The notes under the pieces: generated by a model
The model's input: only the letters and a program-made list of their open reading frames with translations
What the model was told of the DNA's origin: nothing
Database searches by the model: none
Made by a program: the position numbers and the translations under genes
DNA from: Phycisphaerales bacterium
Lineage (GTDB): Bacteria > Planctomycetota > Phycisphaerae > Phycisphaerales > SM1A02
Assembly: GCA_007135295.1 (NCBI GenBank)
Contig: SLJD01000397.1
Span: 1 to 10,698, forward strand
Direction: 5' to 3'
Length of the DNA stretch: 10,698 nt
Shown: one piece after another, positions 1 through 5,501 of the stretch
Layout: every line of letters starts with the position of its first letter
Numbering within the stretch: position 1 is the first letter of the stretch

Positions 1-710
1 TACAGCGTCTTGACGTATTCGTGGATGGTGTGGGGGCTGCGGTGGAGGGTGTGGGCGATTTCTTTTTCTGCGAGTCCGTGGAGCATGAGGTCGAGGGTCT
101 GGCTCAGGCGTGGCGAGAGGGATTGCCGCACGCGGTCGGCCGGGCGTTCGAGGACGTGCGGGTAGAGGCGCAGCAGTGAGCGGCCGAGCAGGTCGATGAT
201 CGCCCGGTCGCGCGGCGTGAAGCCCCGCTCGCCCCATGAGCGATGCACGTTCAGGCCGACGGTCATGTTCAGCCCCGGTAGGCGGAGGATCGTCCCCGTG
301 AGGTCGTTGACGTTCGCCGCCCGCCGCAGTTCCGAGGCGTAGGTCGTGGCGTACCACTGCCGGTCGTCCATGAGGTCGCGCCGGAGCGTCGAGAAGACCG
401 GGTGGTCCTGGGCGAGCGACAGCTCCGAGAGCGGGTCGGCGATGCCTTCCTGCTCGATGATGCGGTGGAACAGCGCCTGCTCGGCCGGCTCCCAGCCCTG
501 CTCGGCGAGGGCGATCACGTTCGGGGCGGTGCGGCGGGGCAGGCCGTCGACCTCGACGAGCAGGCCGACGCGGGCGTTGAGCAACTCAATCGTGCCGGCG
601 ACGAGCCGCTGCTTGCGCTCCTCGGCGGCGACGGACAGGTCCTGCAGGTCACTGACCAGGTCGATGACGGCGGACGCGTCGCGCGTGCTGATCGACTCAC
701 CTTGACCCAT
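1..710 (-). CDS. LuxR-family transcriptional regulator, C-terminus cut by window edge
   Basis: The reverse strand reads open from an ATG at 710 to the left edge: 236 complete codons plus two bases, with no stop, so the 3' end is missing. Residues about 197-236 form a GerE/LuxR-type helix-turn-helix: LSPRLSQTLDLML, then GLAEKEIAHTLHRSPHTIHEYVKTL, the usual pattern of a scaffold helix followed by the recognition helix. Residues about 15-190 form a globular N-terminal region with a basic GFTPRDRAII stretch at 163-172, as in GAF- or PAS-like sensor domains of this family, but I cannot name the fold or ligand. The start is supported by GAGG at 716-719, five bases upstream, and by a promoter further up. 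It probably acts as a cytoplasmic DNA-binding regulator. Its targets are unknown and no partner kinase is visible. The family call is firm; the sensor assignment is inference. Confidence 0.85.
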   Translation of the reverse strand, partial: MGQGESISTRDASAVIDLVSDLQDLSVAAEERKQRLVAGTIELLNARVGLLVEVDGLPRRTAPNVIALAEQGWEPAEQALFHRIIEQEGIADPLSELSLAQDHPVFSTLRRDLMDDRQWYATTYASELRRAANVNDLTGTILRLPGLNMTVGLNVHRSWGERGFTPRDRAIIDLLGRSLLRLYPHVLERPADRVRQSLSPRLSQTLDLMLHGLAEKEIAHTLHRSPHTIHEYVKTL

Positions 711-743
711 ACACACCTCACCTGCCGACACCCCGGTCACCGA

Positions 744-764
744 CGACCGGCCCCAAGCCGGTCG
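744..764. repeat. Perfect 8-bp inverted repeat (hairpin) in leader of luxR-type gene
   Basis: CGACCGGC and GCCGGTCG are separated by CCCAA. The hairpin lies between the predicted transcription start (near 773) and the ATG at 710, so it would form in the 5' leader of the regulator mRNA. No T-run follows on either strand, so it is not a standard intrinsic terminator. It could be a leader stem or an operator half-site pair. Confidence 0.5.
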
Positions 765-780
765 CTCCTCACTAATCGAC

Positions 781-809
781 AAAATACCCCAAACAGGGGG
801 ATTGCTCAA
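781..809 (-). promoter_or_regulatory. Predicted sigma-70 promoter of the luxR-type gene
   Basis: On the reverse strand, -35 TTGAGC (804-809) and -10 TATTTT (781-786) are 17 bases apart. Each matches the consensus at four of six positions, with optimal spacing. The spacer contains a small inverted repeat, CCCC-AAACA-GGGG (787-799). A second one, ATATG-TTTT-CATAT (818-831), lies just upstream of the -35 box. Both could bind a regulator, but no binding site family is recognised. Confidence 0.5.
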
Positions 810-920
810 ATGGCTTGATATGTTTTCATATGTCTGTCCCGTGCCTGCAGTGCAGGTTTCACGGCTGGGCCGGCTTCCAAGGGGCGGGGCGGGGAATAGG
901 GGGGCACGCGACCGCGACAG

Positions 921-947
921 GGCTCGTCCGCACAATCGGGGCGAGCC
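921..947. repeat. 6-bp inverted repeat upstream of mutM
   Basis: GGCTCG (921-926) and CGAGCC (942-947) flank a 15-base loop about 70 bases before the mutM start. No function is assigned, and this could be chance in GC-rich DNA. Confidence 0.3.
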
Positions 948-970
948 TTGTGTGCTTCCTGGCAGACTGT

Positions 971-986
971 GTCCCGTGGTCGGGAC
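971..986. repeat. 6-bp inverted repeat close to mutM start
   Basis: GTCCCG-TGGT-CGGGAC forms a tight stem 30 bases before the mutM ATG. It might be an operator or a leader hairpin. No ribosome-binding site stands out between it and the ATG. Confidence 0.35.
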
Positions 987-1016
987 GGTGTGACACGCCC
1001 GGCATACGCTGTGGCC

Positions 1017-1877
1017 ATGCCGGAACTGCCGGAAGTCGAACATCTCCGACGGACACTCGAACCGCAACTCGTCGGCCGGCACGTCCGCTCCGCCCGGCTG
1101 CACCGTCGCGATGTACTCCGGAAGCACGGCCGATGCCGCGGCCACCGCGACGACCTGCTCGTCGGCTGCCGCGTCGAACGATTGCAGCGGCTGGGCAAAC
1201 AACTCGCCATCGTCAGCGACACCGGGCGGGTCGTCTGCGTCCACCTCGGCATGACGGGGCGGCTGTGGTGCGTCGCCGGCGGCGGACGCCTCGCCGACCG
1301 CCGCCACGTCCACTGCGTCTGGTGGCACAGCCCGGCGACGGACGGCGGCGTCGATCGGCTCGTCTTCCAGGACGCGAGGCGGTTCGGCGGGTTGTGGGCG
1401 TTTCCCAGCATCGAAGCCCTGCGCGACCACCGCTGGAGCCGGCTCGGCCCGGATGCGATGGACAGCGAGGCGGGTGAGATCGCCGACCGGCTCGGCGGGA
1501 CGTCCCGGTCGGTCAAGGCGGCGCTGCTCGACCAGGGCCTCGTCGCGGGCGTAGGGAACATCTACGCCGACGAAGCCCTCCACGCCGCCGGCATCGATCC
1601 CGTGACCGCCGCGAACCGCATCCCGCCAGAGCGCCTCCTGTCGCTGTGCACAACGTTGCGGTCGATCCTCAGCCGGGCGGTTCTCGCCGGCGGGTCCACC
1701 GTACGGGACTACCGCGACGGCAACGGTCAGGCGGGGACGTTCGTGTCAGCCCACGCGGTGTACGGCCGGGCCGGCGAGCCGTGCCGCTCCTGCGGCCGCC
1801 CGCTTGCGACCCGATGCGACAGCCGCACCGCCGGCCGAACAACGGTCTACTGCGAGACCTACCAGCATCGCTTCTGA
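1017..1877 (+). CDS. mutM: Formamidopyrimidine-DNA glycosylase (Fpg/MutM) with atypical zinc finger
   Basis: This bifunctional glycosylase/AP-lyase removes 8-oxoguanine and formamidopyrimidines from DNA in base excision repair. The 286-residue length fits the family. MPELPEVE at the start supplies the catalytic Pro2 and Glu3, which fixes the ATG at 1017 over the longer frame beginning near 948. K61 in RLGKQLAIV matches the conserved N-domain lysine. HLGMTGRL (76-83) and FQDARRFGG (117-125) are the family motifs, and the helix-2-turn-helix motif is LDQGLVAGVGNIYADEAL (171-188). GGSTVRDY and VYGRAGEPC lead into the C-terminal finger. There C256, C259 and C279 are present, but the fourth position is Y282 and the loop is three residues longer than usual (19 instead of 16). 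No clear ribosome-binding site is seen. The neighbours are the divergent regulator and the candidate origin, and there is no operon. Confidence 0.95.
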   Translation: MPELPEVEHLRRTLEPQLVGRHVRSARLHRRDVLRKHGRCRGHRDDLLVGCRVERLQRLGKQLAIVSDTGRVVCVHLGMTGRLWCVAGGGRLADRRHVHCVWWHSPATDGGVDRLVFQDARRFGGLWAFPSIEALRDHRWSRLGPDAMDSEAGEIADRLGGTSRSVKAALLDQGLVAGVGNIYADEALHAAGIDPVTAANRIPPERLLSLCTTLRSILSRAVLAGGSTVRDYRDGNGQAGTFVSAHAVYGRAGEPCRSCGRPLATRCDSRTAGRTTVYCETYQHRF

Positions 1878-1951
1878 CCAGACGAGTTCCGGCCGAACAT
1901 CCTTCGATCCAACCGCGAACCCATCAAGCCAGGCACAACGCTCCATGCGAG

Positions 1952-1960
1952 TTATCCACA
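1952..1960 (+). promoter_or_regulatory. Perfect DnaA box
   Basis: TTATCCACA, identical to the E. coli high-affinity DnaA box. It sits about 75 bases after the mutM stop and just left of the AT-richer patch. It shares the 11-base context GTTATCCACAT with the box at 2367. Confidence 0.7.
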
Positions 1961-1996
1961 TACGGTTCACACGATGGGGATGACGTTTCCCCCCAC

Positions 1997-2040
1997 TGAT
2001 GCATGCAAAATCAGCTATACAAAAACAGGTAATGCGATTC
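1997..2040. other. AT-richer patch, possible DNA unwinding element
   Basis: This stretch includes GCATGCAAAATCAGC and CTATACAAAAACAGG and is visibly richer in A and T than the surrounding GC-rich DNA. It lies about 40 bases to the right of the first DnaA box, a plausible place for strand opening. No clear 13-mer array is present, so the assignment is weak. Confidence 0.35.
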
Positions 2041-2126
2041 GATGCGCTCTACAGAATCCGGTAGTGCGGCAGGCCGGCGATCTGGCTGACAGACCTCCTG
2101 TGATGACTTAAAAGGAATCTCTTCAT

Positions 2127-2143
2127 CCCTCTTCGTAAGAGGG
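2127..2143. repeat. Perfect 7-bp hairpin inside candidate origin
   Basis: CCCTCTT-CGT-AAGAGGG. No T-run follows within a terminator-like distance on the plus strand, so it is a poor mutM terminator. It lies between the AT-richer patch and the reverse DnaA box. Confidence 0.45.
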
Positions 2144-2153
2144 GCTGGCGCTT

Positions 2154-2162
2154 TGTGGATAT
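2154..2162 (-). promoter_or_regulatory. Near-perfect reverse DnaA box
   Basis: TGTGGATAT on the plus strand reads ATATCCACA on the reverse strand. It differs from TTATCCACA only at the first base and keeps the critical CCACA core. Confidence 0.5.
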
Positions 2163-2184
2163 CCCGGTGACGGATGGGCCCAAT

Positions 2185-2248
2185 CACCTGTCTTTCAGGG
2201 GGTTGCAGCAATACGCCGGGCTGTGCATGACCTGTCACTGGACCTGTC
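2185..2248 (+). repeat. Three iteron-like copies of ACCTGTC
   Basis: ACCTGTC occurs at 2186-2192, 2230-2236 and 2242-2248. The last two extend to GACCTGTC and are spaced exactly 12 bases apart. They lie between the reverse DnaA box and the second perfect box. The repeats are seen directly; a role in binding an initiator or regulator is inference. Confidence 0.4.
2222..2230 (-). promoter_or_regulatory. Weak reverse DnaA-box-like site
   Basis: TGTGCATGA reads TCATGCACA on the reverse strand. It has one mismatch to the relaxed consensus TTWTNCACA and overlaps the start of the second direct repeat. It is listed only because of its context. Confidence 0.25.
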
Positions 2249-2366
2249 GGCAGGGGTATGCGCCCTCTGGCGGGATGTCGGCTTGCGCGAGTTGGTGAAC
2301 ATCGTTCTCGTCAGGATTTCGTCAGCGCTCCGGCCGGGACAACGGCGCCGGGCGATTGATCGCAGG

Positions 2367-2375
2367 TTATCCACA
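2367..2375 (+). promoter_or_regulatory. Perfect DnaA box
   Basis: TTATCCACA in the same orientation as the box at 1952, 415 bases away and about 170 bases from the 3' end of dnaA. I found no third perfect copy elsewhere in the window. Confidence 0.7.
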
Positions 2376-2527
2376 TGATTCAGCAACGCCCGAGCGGCCA
2401 TCAGACGCGTGCGGCAACAGCCCGTTTTGCGCTCCAGAACGGGGGGCGCCGACGGGGATCATCAAGAGGGGTTTGTCAGCGGAGTCTTGAACACCAGAGG
2501 GGAGTGTGGCCAGGCAAGGGGCGGGTC

Positions 2528-2542
2528 GGGCCGGTGCGGCCC
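2528..2542 (-). terminator. GC hairpin directly after the dnaA stop
   Basis: GGGCCG-GTG-CGGCCC is a perfect 6-bp stem that abuts the dnaA stop codon on its 3' side. No T-run follows on the reverse strand, so it would be at best a U-less or Rho-assisted terminator, or an mRNA 3'-end stabiliser. Confidence 0.3.
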
Positions 2543-3949
2543 TCACGCCGGCTGTTCGCGCTGCTGGTCGTGCTTGGCGAGCAGCATTTCCTCGAGGCGG
2601 GAGACGTCGTGCTCGAGCGTCTCGTTTTCGTTCCGCCGGCCGTCGATCGTCTTGACCGCGTGCATGACGGTCGTGTGGTCCCGGCCGCCGAAGTAGCCGC
2701 CGATCTCTTCGAGACTGAATCGCGTGTGCTTGCGGGCGAGCCACATGCAGATCTGCCGCGGCAGGGCGATCGACTTCTGCCGCCGCTTGGAGAGCAGGTC
2801 GGTCAGTTTGACGTCGTAGTAGCCGGTCACCGCTTCGATGATGTCCTGGATCGTCGGCTGGCTGGGCTGGACGCCCCCGCTGCCGCCGGCAAGCTCACGG
2901 ACGGCTTCCTTGGCCATGTCGTGGTCGATCGCAGACGACTCATTGACCATGCTCAGCACCTGGAGGCGGCTGATCGCCCCTTCCAGGGCGCGGATGTTCG
3001 AATCGATCTTCGCGGCGATGTAACTGACCAGTTCGTCAGGCAGCGTCAGACTTCGCAGGGCGGCTTTGGATTTGACGATCGCGACGCGCGTCTCGTAGCA
3101 CGGCTTGTCGATCCGCGCGACGAGTCCGCTGTTGAACCGGCTGGTCAGCCGCTCTTCAAGATCGGGGATCTCGTCCGGCGGGGCGTCGGAGCTGAGCACG
3201 ATCTGCTTGCCCGCCTGGTACAGCGAATTGAACGTGTGGAAGAACTCTTCCTGGGTGCGTTCGCGCTGGGCGAGGTCGTGAATATCGTCGATGATGAGCA
3301 TGTCGACGTTGCGGAACCGGTGGCGGAAGTCGTTCATCCGGCCGGCCTGCACCGCGTCCATGAACTGGTTCATGAACTGGTCGCATGAATCGTAATGAAT
3401 CCGCGTGGCGGGATTGGCGCGCAGCACCCGCTGGCAGATCGCCTGCAGGAGGTGCGTCTTGCCGAGCCCCACCCCGCCGTGGATGAAAAACGGGTTGTAC
3501 GCCCGGCCGGGCTGCTGGGCGACGGCGAGGGCGGCGGCGTGGGCGAGGCGGTTGGCCGGGCCGACAACGAAATTCTCGAACGAGTAATCCGGGCTGATGA
3601 GCATCTGCTCGTAGATCGGATTCTCGTCCGATGACGACGATCCGCCGCGCGCGCCGTTGAACGAGGACGAACGTGTCGGCTCGGCGGGTTCCGCCTCAAC
3701 ATCATCGGGGCCGACGAACCGGACGGCGAGCAGGTGGCCGGTGACGGCCTGGACGGCTTCCTGAAACGGTTCAACACACCGCTTGCGCAGGTAATTCAAC
3801 TGCACCGGTTCGTGAATGAGCAGCTTGATCGTGCCGCCGCTGACCTCCAGCGGCTCAATGTCATCGAACCAGTGGCGACACATGTCCGGATGGTGGCGGC
3901 GGAGATGAGCAACAATGGCATCGCGCATGTCATGGTCGGGTTGACCCAT
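2543..3949 (-). CDS. dnaA: Chromosomal replication initiator protein DnaA
   Basis: DnaA binds DnaA boxes as an ATP-dependent filament and opens the origin. From the ATG at 3949 the protein has 468 residues. Domain I covers roughly 5-80. A short low-complexity serine/proline linker (about 85-110) stands for domain II. The AAA+ domain has Walker A GGVGLGKT (158-165), Walker B MLIIDD (217-222), sensor I around LSSD (252-255), the arginine-finger segment RLTSRF and the sensor II segment SNIRALEG. Domain IV carries the DnaA signature GGRDHTTVMHAV (421-432). I prefer 3949 because GGAGG at 3961-3965 precedes it by 11 bases. A GTG at 3979 would add ten residues but lies upstream of that site. A promoter and a foldable leader sit upstream, and RNase Z-like coding follows in the same direction beyond them. 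No dnaN is adjacent. Confidence 0.97.
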   Translation of the reverse strand: MGQPDHDMRDAIVAHLRRHHPDMCRHWFDDIEPLEVSGGTIKLLIHEPVQLNYLRKRCVEPFQEAVQAVTGHLLAVRFVGPDDVEAEPAEPTRSSSFNGARGGSSSSDENPIYEQMLISPDYSFENFVVGPANRLAHAAALAVAQQPGRAYNPFFIHGGVGLGKTHLLQAICQRVLRANPATRIHYDSCDQFMNQFMDAVQAGRMNDFRHRFRNVDMLIIDDIHDLAQRERTQEEFFHTFNSLYQAGKQIVLSSDAPPDEIPDLEERLTSRFNSGLVARIDKPCYETRVAIVKSKAALRSLTLPDELVSYIAAKIDSNIRALEGAISRLQVLSMVNESSAIDHDMAKEAVRELAGGSGGVQPSQPTIQDIIEAVTGYYDVKLTDLLSKRRQKSIALPRQICMWLARKHTRFSLEEIGGYFGGRDHTTVMHAVKTIDGRRNENETLEHDVSRLEEMLLAKHDQQREQPA

Positions 3950-3985
3950 TGTTCGCAAATCCTCCAGGCCGCAAATCACACCGTG

Positions 3986-4017
3986 GCCGCAGCGGAAAAA
4001 CGCTGGGGTGCTGCGGC
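3986..4017 (-). promoter_or_regulatory. Foldable dnaA leader with two competing hairpins
   Basis: In the mRNA sense, GCCGCAGC (4017-4010) can pair perfectly with GCTGCGGC (3993-3986). Alternatively, the nested CAGCG (4005-4001) can pair with CGCTG (3994-3990), which overlaps the outer 3' arm, so the two folds exclude each other. GGCCGCA is repeated at 3967-3973 and 3985-3991 on the plus strand, so the 5' arm could also reach the bases next to the ribosome-binding site. Pairing is seen directly; regulation is inference. Confidence 0.4.
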
Positions 4018-4054
4018 AATCTGTGATGCAGAAACGCGATAAAGCGGAGCTGAC

Positions 4055-4083
4055 AATGTACGGGACGGTCGGCAGGCAGTCAA
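4055..4083 (-). promoter_or_regulatory. Predicted sigma-70 promoter of dnaA
   Basis: On the reverse strand, -35 TTGACT (4078-4083) and -10 TACATT (4055-4060) are separated by exactly 17 bases. Transcription would start near 4048, giving a leader of about 100 bases before the ATG at 3949. No DnaA box was found here, so classical dnaA autorepression is not supported at this promoter. Confidence 0.65.
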
Positions 4084-4123
4084 CGATCGGTTCGCTGAAA
4101 CGCGGGACACGTCAGATTTGCCG

Positions 4124-5041
4124 TCATGACGCGGTTTCCTGCGCTGCTTCCTGCTCCTGCGCCTCATATCGCCCGCGGTTGTTGCGGTGATCCATGAGAA
4201 AATGCACGCGCGACAGGTGTTCTTCCGGCACGTACTTGCGCAACTGCTCCCAGGCACGCTCCATCGTCGTCCGCCGGGTCAGGTGGCCGAGCACGACGGC
4301 CTCGGCTTGCCAGGTGTCGAGCAGGTCGGCGAGTTCCGCGACATGCAGGTGCTTGCCGACTTTCGCCCGATCGCGGTGATCATCTTCGAAGAACGTGCAT
4401 TCCGTGATGACGACCTTCGCCCTGGCGAATTCATCACGCAGCAGAAACGGGCCGAGTTCGGTATCGCCGGTGTATGCGACAAGCGGAATCTCATGCAGTT
4501 GGGTGATGTCCTCGCCAGCCGCCTTCAGTTCCCGCAGCCGCTGCTGGGGCTGATCGCGGTATTCCGGACGGAGCTTGCTTCGATGCTCGATGACGGAATA
4601 CCCCATCGCCGGCACCGTGTGCGAGACCTCGATCGCGCGGAGCATGACGTTGTTCTTGACCTCGATCTGCTCGTCCGGCTCGAGAGGCACAATATGATGT
4701 GGCGTGCGCTGCTGTTCGAGTTCAACCCAGCTTTCCATCATTCGCCGCAGCGGGTCGGCGATGGCGTGGTGGCAGACGCATGTGCCGACGCCCATCCGCT
4801 GGAAGACGCGCTGGCTGAAGTAGTACGGCAGGCCGCCGATATGATCCATGTGCCCGTGGCTGAGGGCGATGTACGGCGAGGCGAGGGCGATCCGCGGGCA
4901 CAGGCCGATGTCGAACGCGACGTCCAGCTCAGGGATCTGGACCATCGTCTGCTCGCCGGCGACGCTGATGCCCTGCACGCGGTATGGCGGCACGTACAGA
5001 AAACCAACCTGCCCGACGCGGGGCGGTCGCTTGGGAACCAT
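4124..5041 (-). CDS. Ribonuclease Z-like metallo-beta-lactamase-fold hydrolase (TRZ1-like)
   Basis: This protein probably acts as a zinc-dependent tRNA 3' endonuclease, cutting after the discriminator base of tRNA precursors. The 305 residues match the short RNase Z form. The metal motif SHGHMDHIGG supplies H62, H64, D66 and H67. HTVPAMGY (141-148) matches the RNase Z pattern with H141. TGDT (191-194) gives the bridging aspartate, VITECTFFEDD is followed by HLH (231-233), and LGHLTRR holds H253. The segment about 153-185 resembles the region preceding TGDT in plant TRZ1-type enzymes. Two motifs deviate: the usual THFS-RY block is GHLTRRT, and HTH is HLH. The start is supported by AGAGGAGG at 5048-5055, six bases upstream of the ATG. 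dnaA lies 174 bases downstream with its own promoter, so any operon is loose. Another metallo-hydrolase function remains possible. Confidence 0.8.
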   Translation of the reverse strand: MVPKRPPRVGQVGFLYVPPYRVQGISVAGEQTMVQIPELDVAFDIGLCPRIALASPYIALSHGHMDHIGGLPYYFSQRVFQRMGVGTCVCHHAIADPLRRMMESWVELEQQRTPHHIVPLEPDEQIEVKNNVMLRAIEVSHTVPAMGYSVIEHRSKLRPEYRDQPQQRLRELKAAGEDITQLHEIPLVAYTGDTELGPFLLRDEFARAKVVITECTFFEDDHRDRAKVGKHLHVAELADLLDTWQAEAVVLGHLTRRTTMERAWEQLRKYVPEEHLSRVHFLMDHRNNRGRYEAQEQEAAQETAS

Positions 5042-5095
5042 TGGAAACCTCCTCTGGCCGCGCTTTCGCCCGGCCGGGCTGTGGTGAACCGGGGC

Positions 5096-5123
5096 ATGCT
5101 ACAGCAGCGACCGAAGCGGTCAA
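5096..5123 (-). promoter_or_regulatory. Predicted promoter of the RNase Z-like gene
   Basis: Reverse-strand -35 TTGACC (5118-5123) and -10 TAGCAT (5096-5101) have a 16-base spacer. Transcription would start near 5089, about 48 bases before the ATG. Confidence 0.45.
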
Positions 5124-5278
5124 GTCATCGACCGACTTCGCCGGCGATCAATGCATCTGGCCCGGTTGAAAAGCATCGGTCGCCAGCGGGTGATCGGGGG
5201 TGAAGGCGGCACGATCGACCGATATAGAACCATTTTTGAGGATCGGGCCGCGCGTTCGTCATCCGTCGAATCGGGATC

Positions 5279-5306
5279 TTGACCGGCGAATCGAGCGTGA
5301 TATTCT
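5279..5306 (+). promoter_or_regulatory. Predicted promoter of tRNA-Glu
   Basis: Plus-strand -35 TTGACC (5279-5284) and -10 TATTCT (5301-5306) have a 16-base spacer. The start would fall about 12 bases before the mature tRNA, a typical short leader. Confidence 0.45.
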
Positions 5307-5324
5307 GATTCTGAGCACACCGAC

Positions 5325-5397
5325 GCCCCGTTCGTCTAGAGGCCCAGGACGCCGGGTTCTCATCCCGGTAACAGGGGTTCGAATCCCCTACGGGGTG
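5325..5397 (+). tRNA. tRNA-Glu (anticodon CTC)
   Basis: The 73-base cloverleaf is complete. The acceptor strands are GCCCCGT and ACGGGGT (5325-5331 and 5390-5396), with discriminator G at 5397. The anticodon stem is CCGGG/CCCGG with loop TTCTCAT, giving anticodon CTC at 5359-5361, which reads the glutamate codon GAG. The T-arm is AGGGG-TTCGAAT-CCCCT. The body closely resembles bacterial tRNA-Glu, including TTCGTCTAGAGGCC. No CCA is encoded, so it must be added after 3' trimming, which fits an RNase Z-like gene nearby. The first acceptor pair is G1-U72 rather than G1-C72. Confidence 0.95.
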
Positions 5398-5459
5398 CTT
5401 GCCACAGCAAGGCTGCGAGGGTCGCGAAAGTGGTTTCACCACCGTCGGATCGCGCCTGG

Positions 5460-5485
5460 CGGATGGTGAGCCGCTGTTTCATCCG
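5460..5485. repeat. 6-bp inverted repeat after the acyl-CoA dehydrogenase gene
   Basis: CGGATG (5460-5465) and CATCCG (5480-5485) flank a 14-base loop, just beyond the dehydrogenase stop on the reverse strand. No T-run follows. A 5-bp stem, GTGGT-TTC-ACCAC, sits further on at 5430-5442. Either might help end transcription, but the evidence is weak. Confidence 0.25.
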
Positions 5486-5501
5486 GCGTTTCTCGCGGTG
5501 C

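Larger units (their letters stand above)
711..1016. other. Divergent intergenic region between luxR-type gene and mutM
   Basis: This stretch separates two divergently read genes. It holds the regulator's promoter, a leader hairpin, and three further inverted repeats: ATATG/CATAT at 818-831, GGCTCG/CGAGCC at 921-947, and GTCCCG/CGGGAC at 971-986. Open frames crossing it have no ribosome-binding site and no recognisable protein sequence. I found no convincing sigma-70 promoter for mutM on the plus strand. Confidence 0.6.
1878..2542. other. Candidate replication origin (oriC) between mutM and dnaA
   Basis: No convincing gene lies in these 665 bases: the open frames are short or are shadows of dnaA. 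The region holds two perfect E. coli-type DnaA boxes (1952-1960 and 2367-2375), one reverse box with a single mismatch (2154-2162), and a weaker reverse site (2222-2230). It also holds a 7-bp hairpin (2127-2143), three copies of ACCTGTC (2186-2248), and a patch richer in A and T at about 1997-2040 that could be an unwinding element. Origins beside dnaA are common in bacteria. The box arrangement is seen directly; origin activity is inference. Confidence 0.55.

Noticed and set aside
806..1561. Reverse-strand open frame overlapping mutM
   Set aside because: It is arginine- and serine-rich with no domain, opposite a confidently assigned mutM.
2011..2238. 75-residue reverse-strand frame in the candidate origin
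   Set aside because: There is no ribosome-binding site or recognisable motif, and it runs through the hairpin and the DnaA-box-like sites.
2375..3388. Long plus-strand open frame opposite dnaA
   Set aside because: It is antisense to the well-supported dnaA gene and shows no family motif. High GC keeps antisense frames open.
4122..4131. Palindrome CGTCATGACG at the stop codon of the RNase Z-like gene
   Set aside because: It overlaps coding sequence and the stop codon, has no partner elsewhere that I noticed, and is probably incidental.
4187..5203. 338-residue plus-strand open frame opposite the RNase Z-like gene
   Set aside because: It is antisense to a gene with clear metal-binding motifs and a strong ribosome-binding site, and has no recognisable domain.
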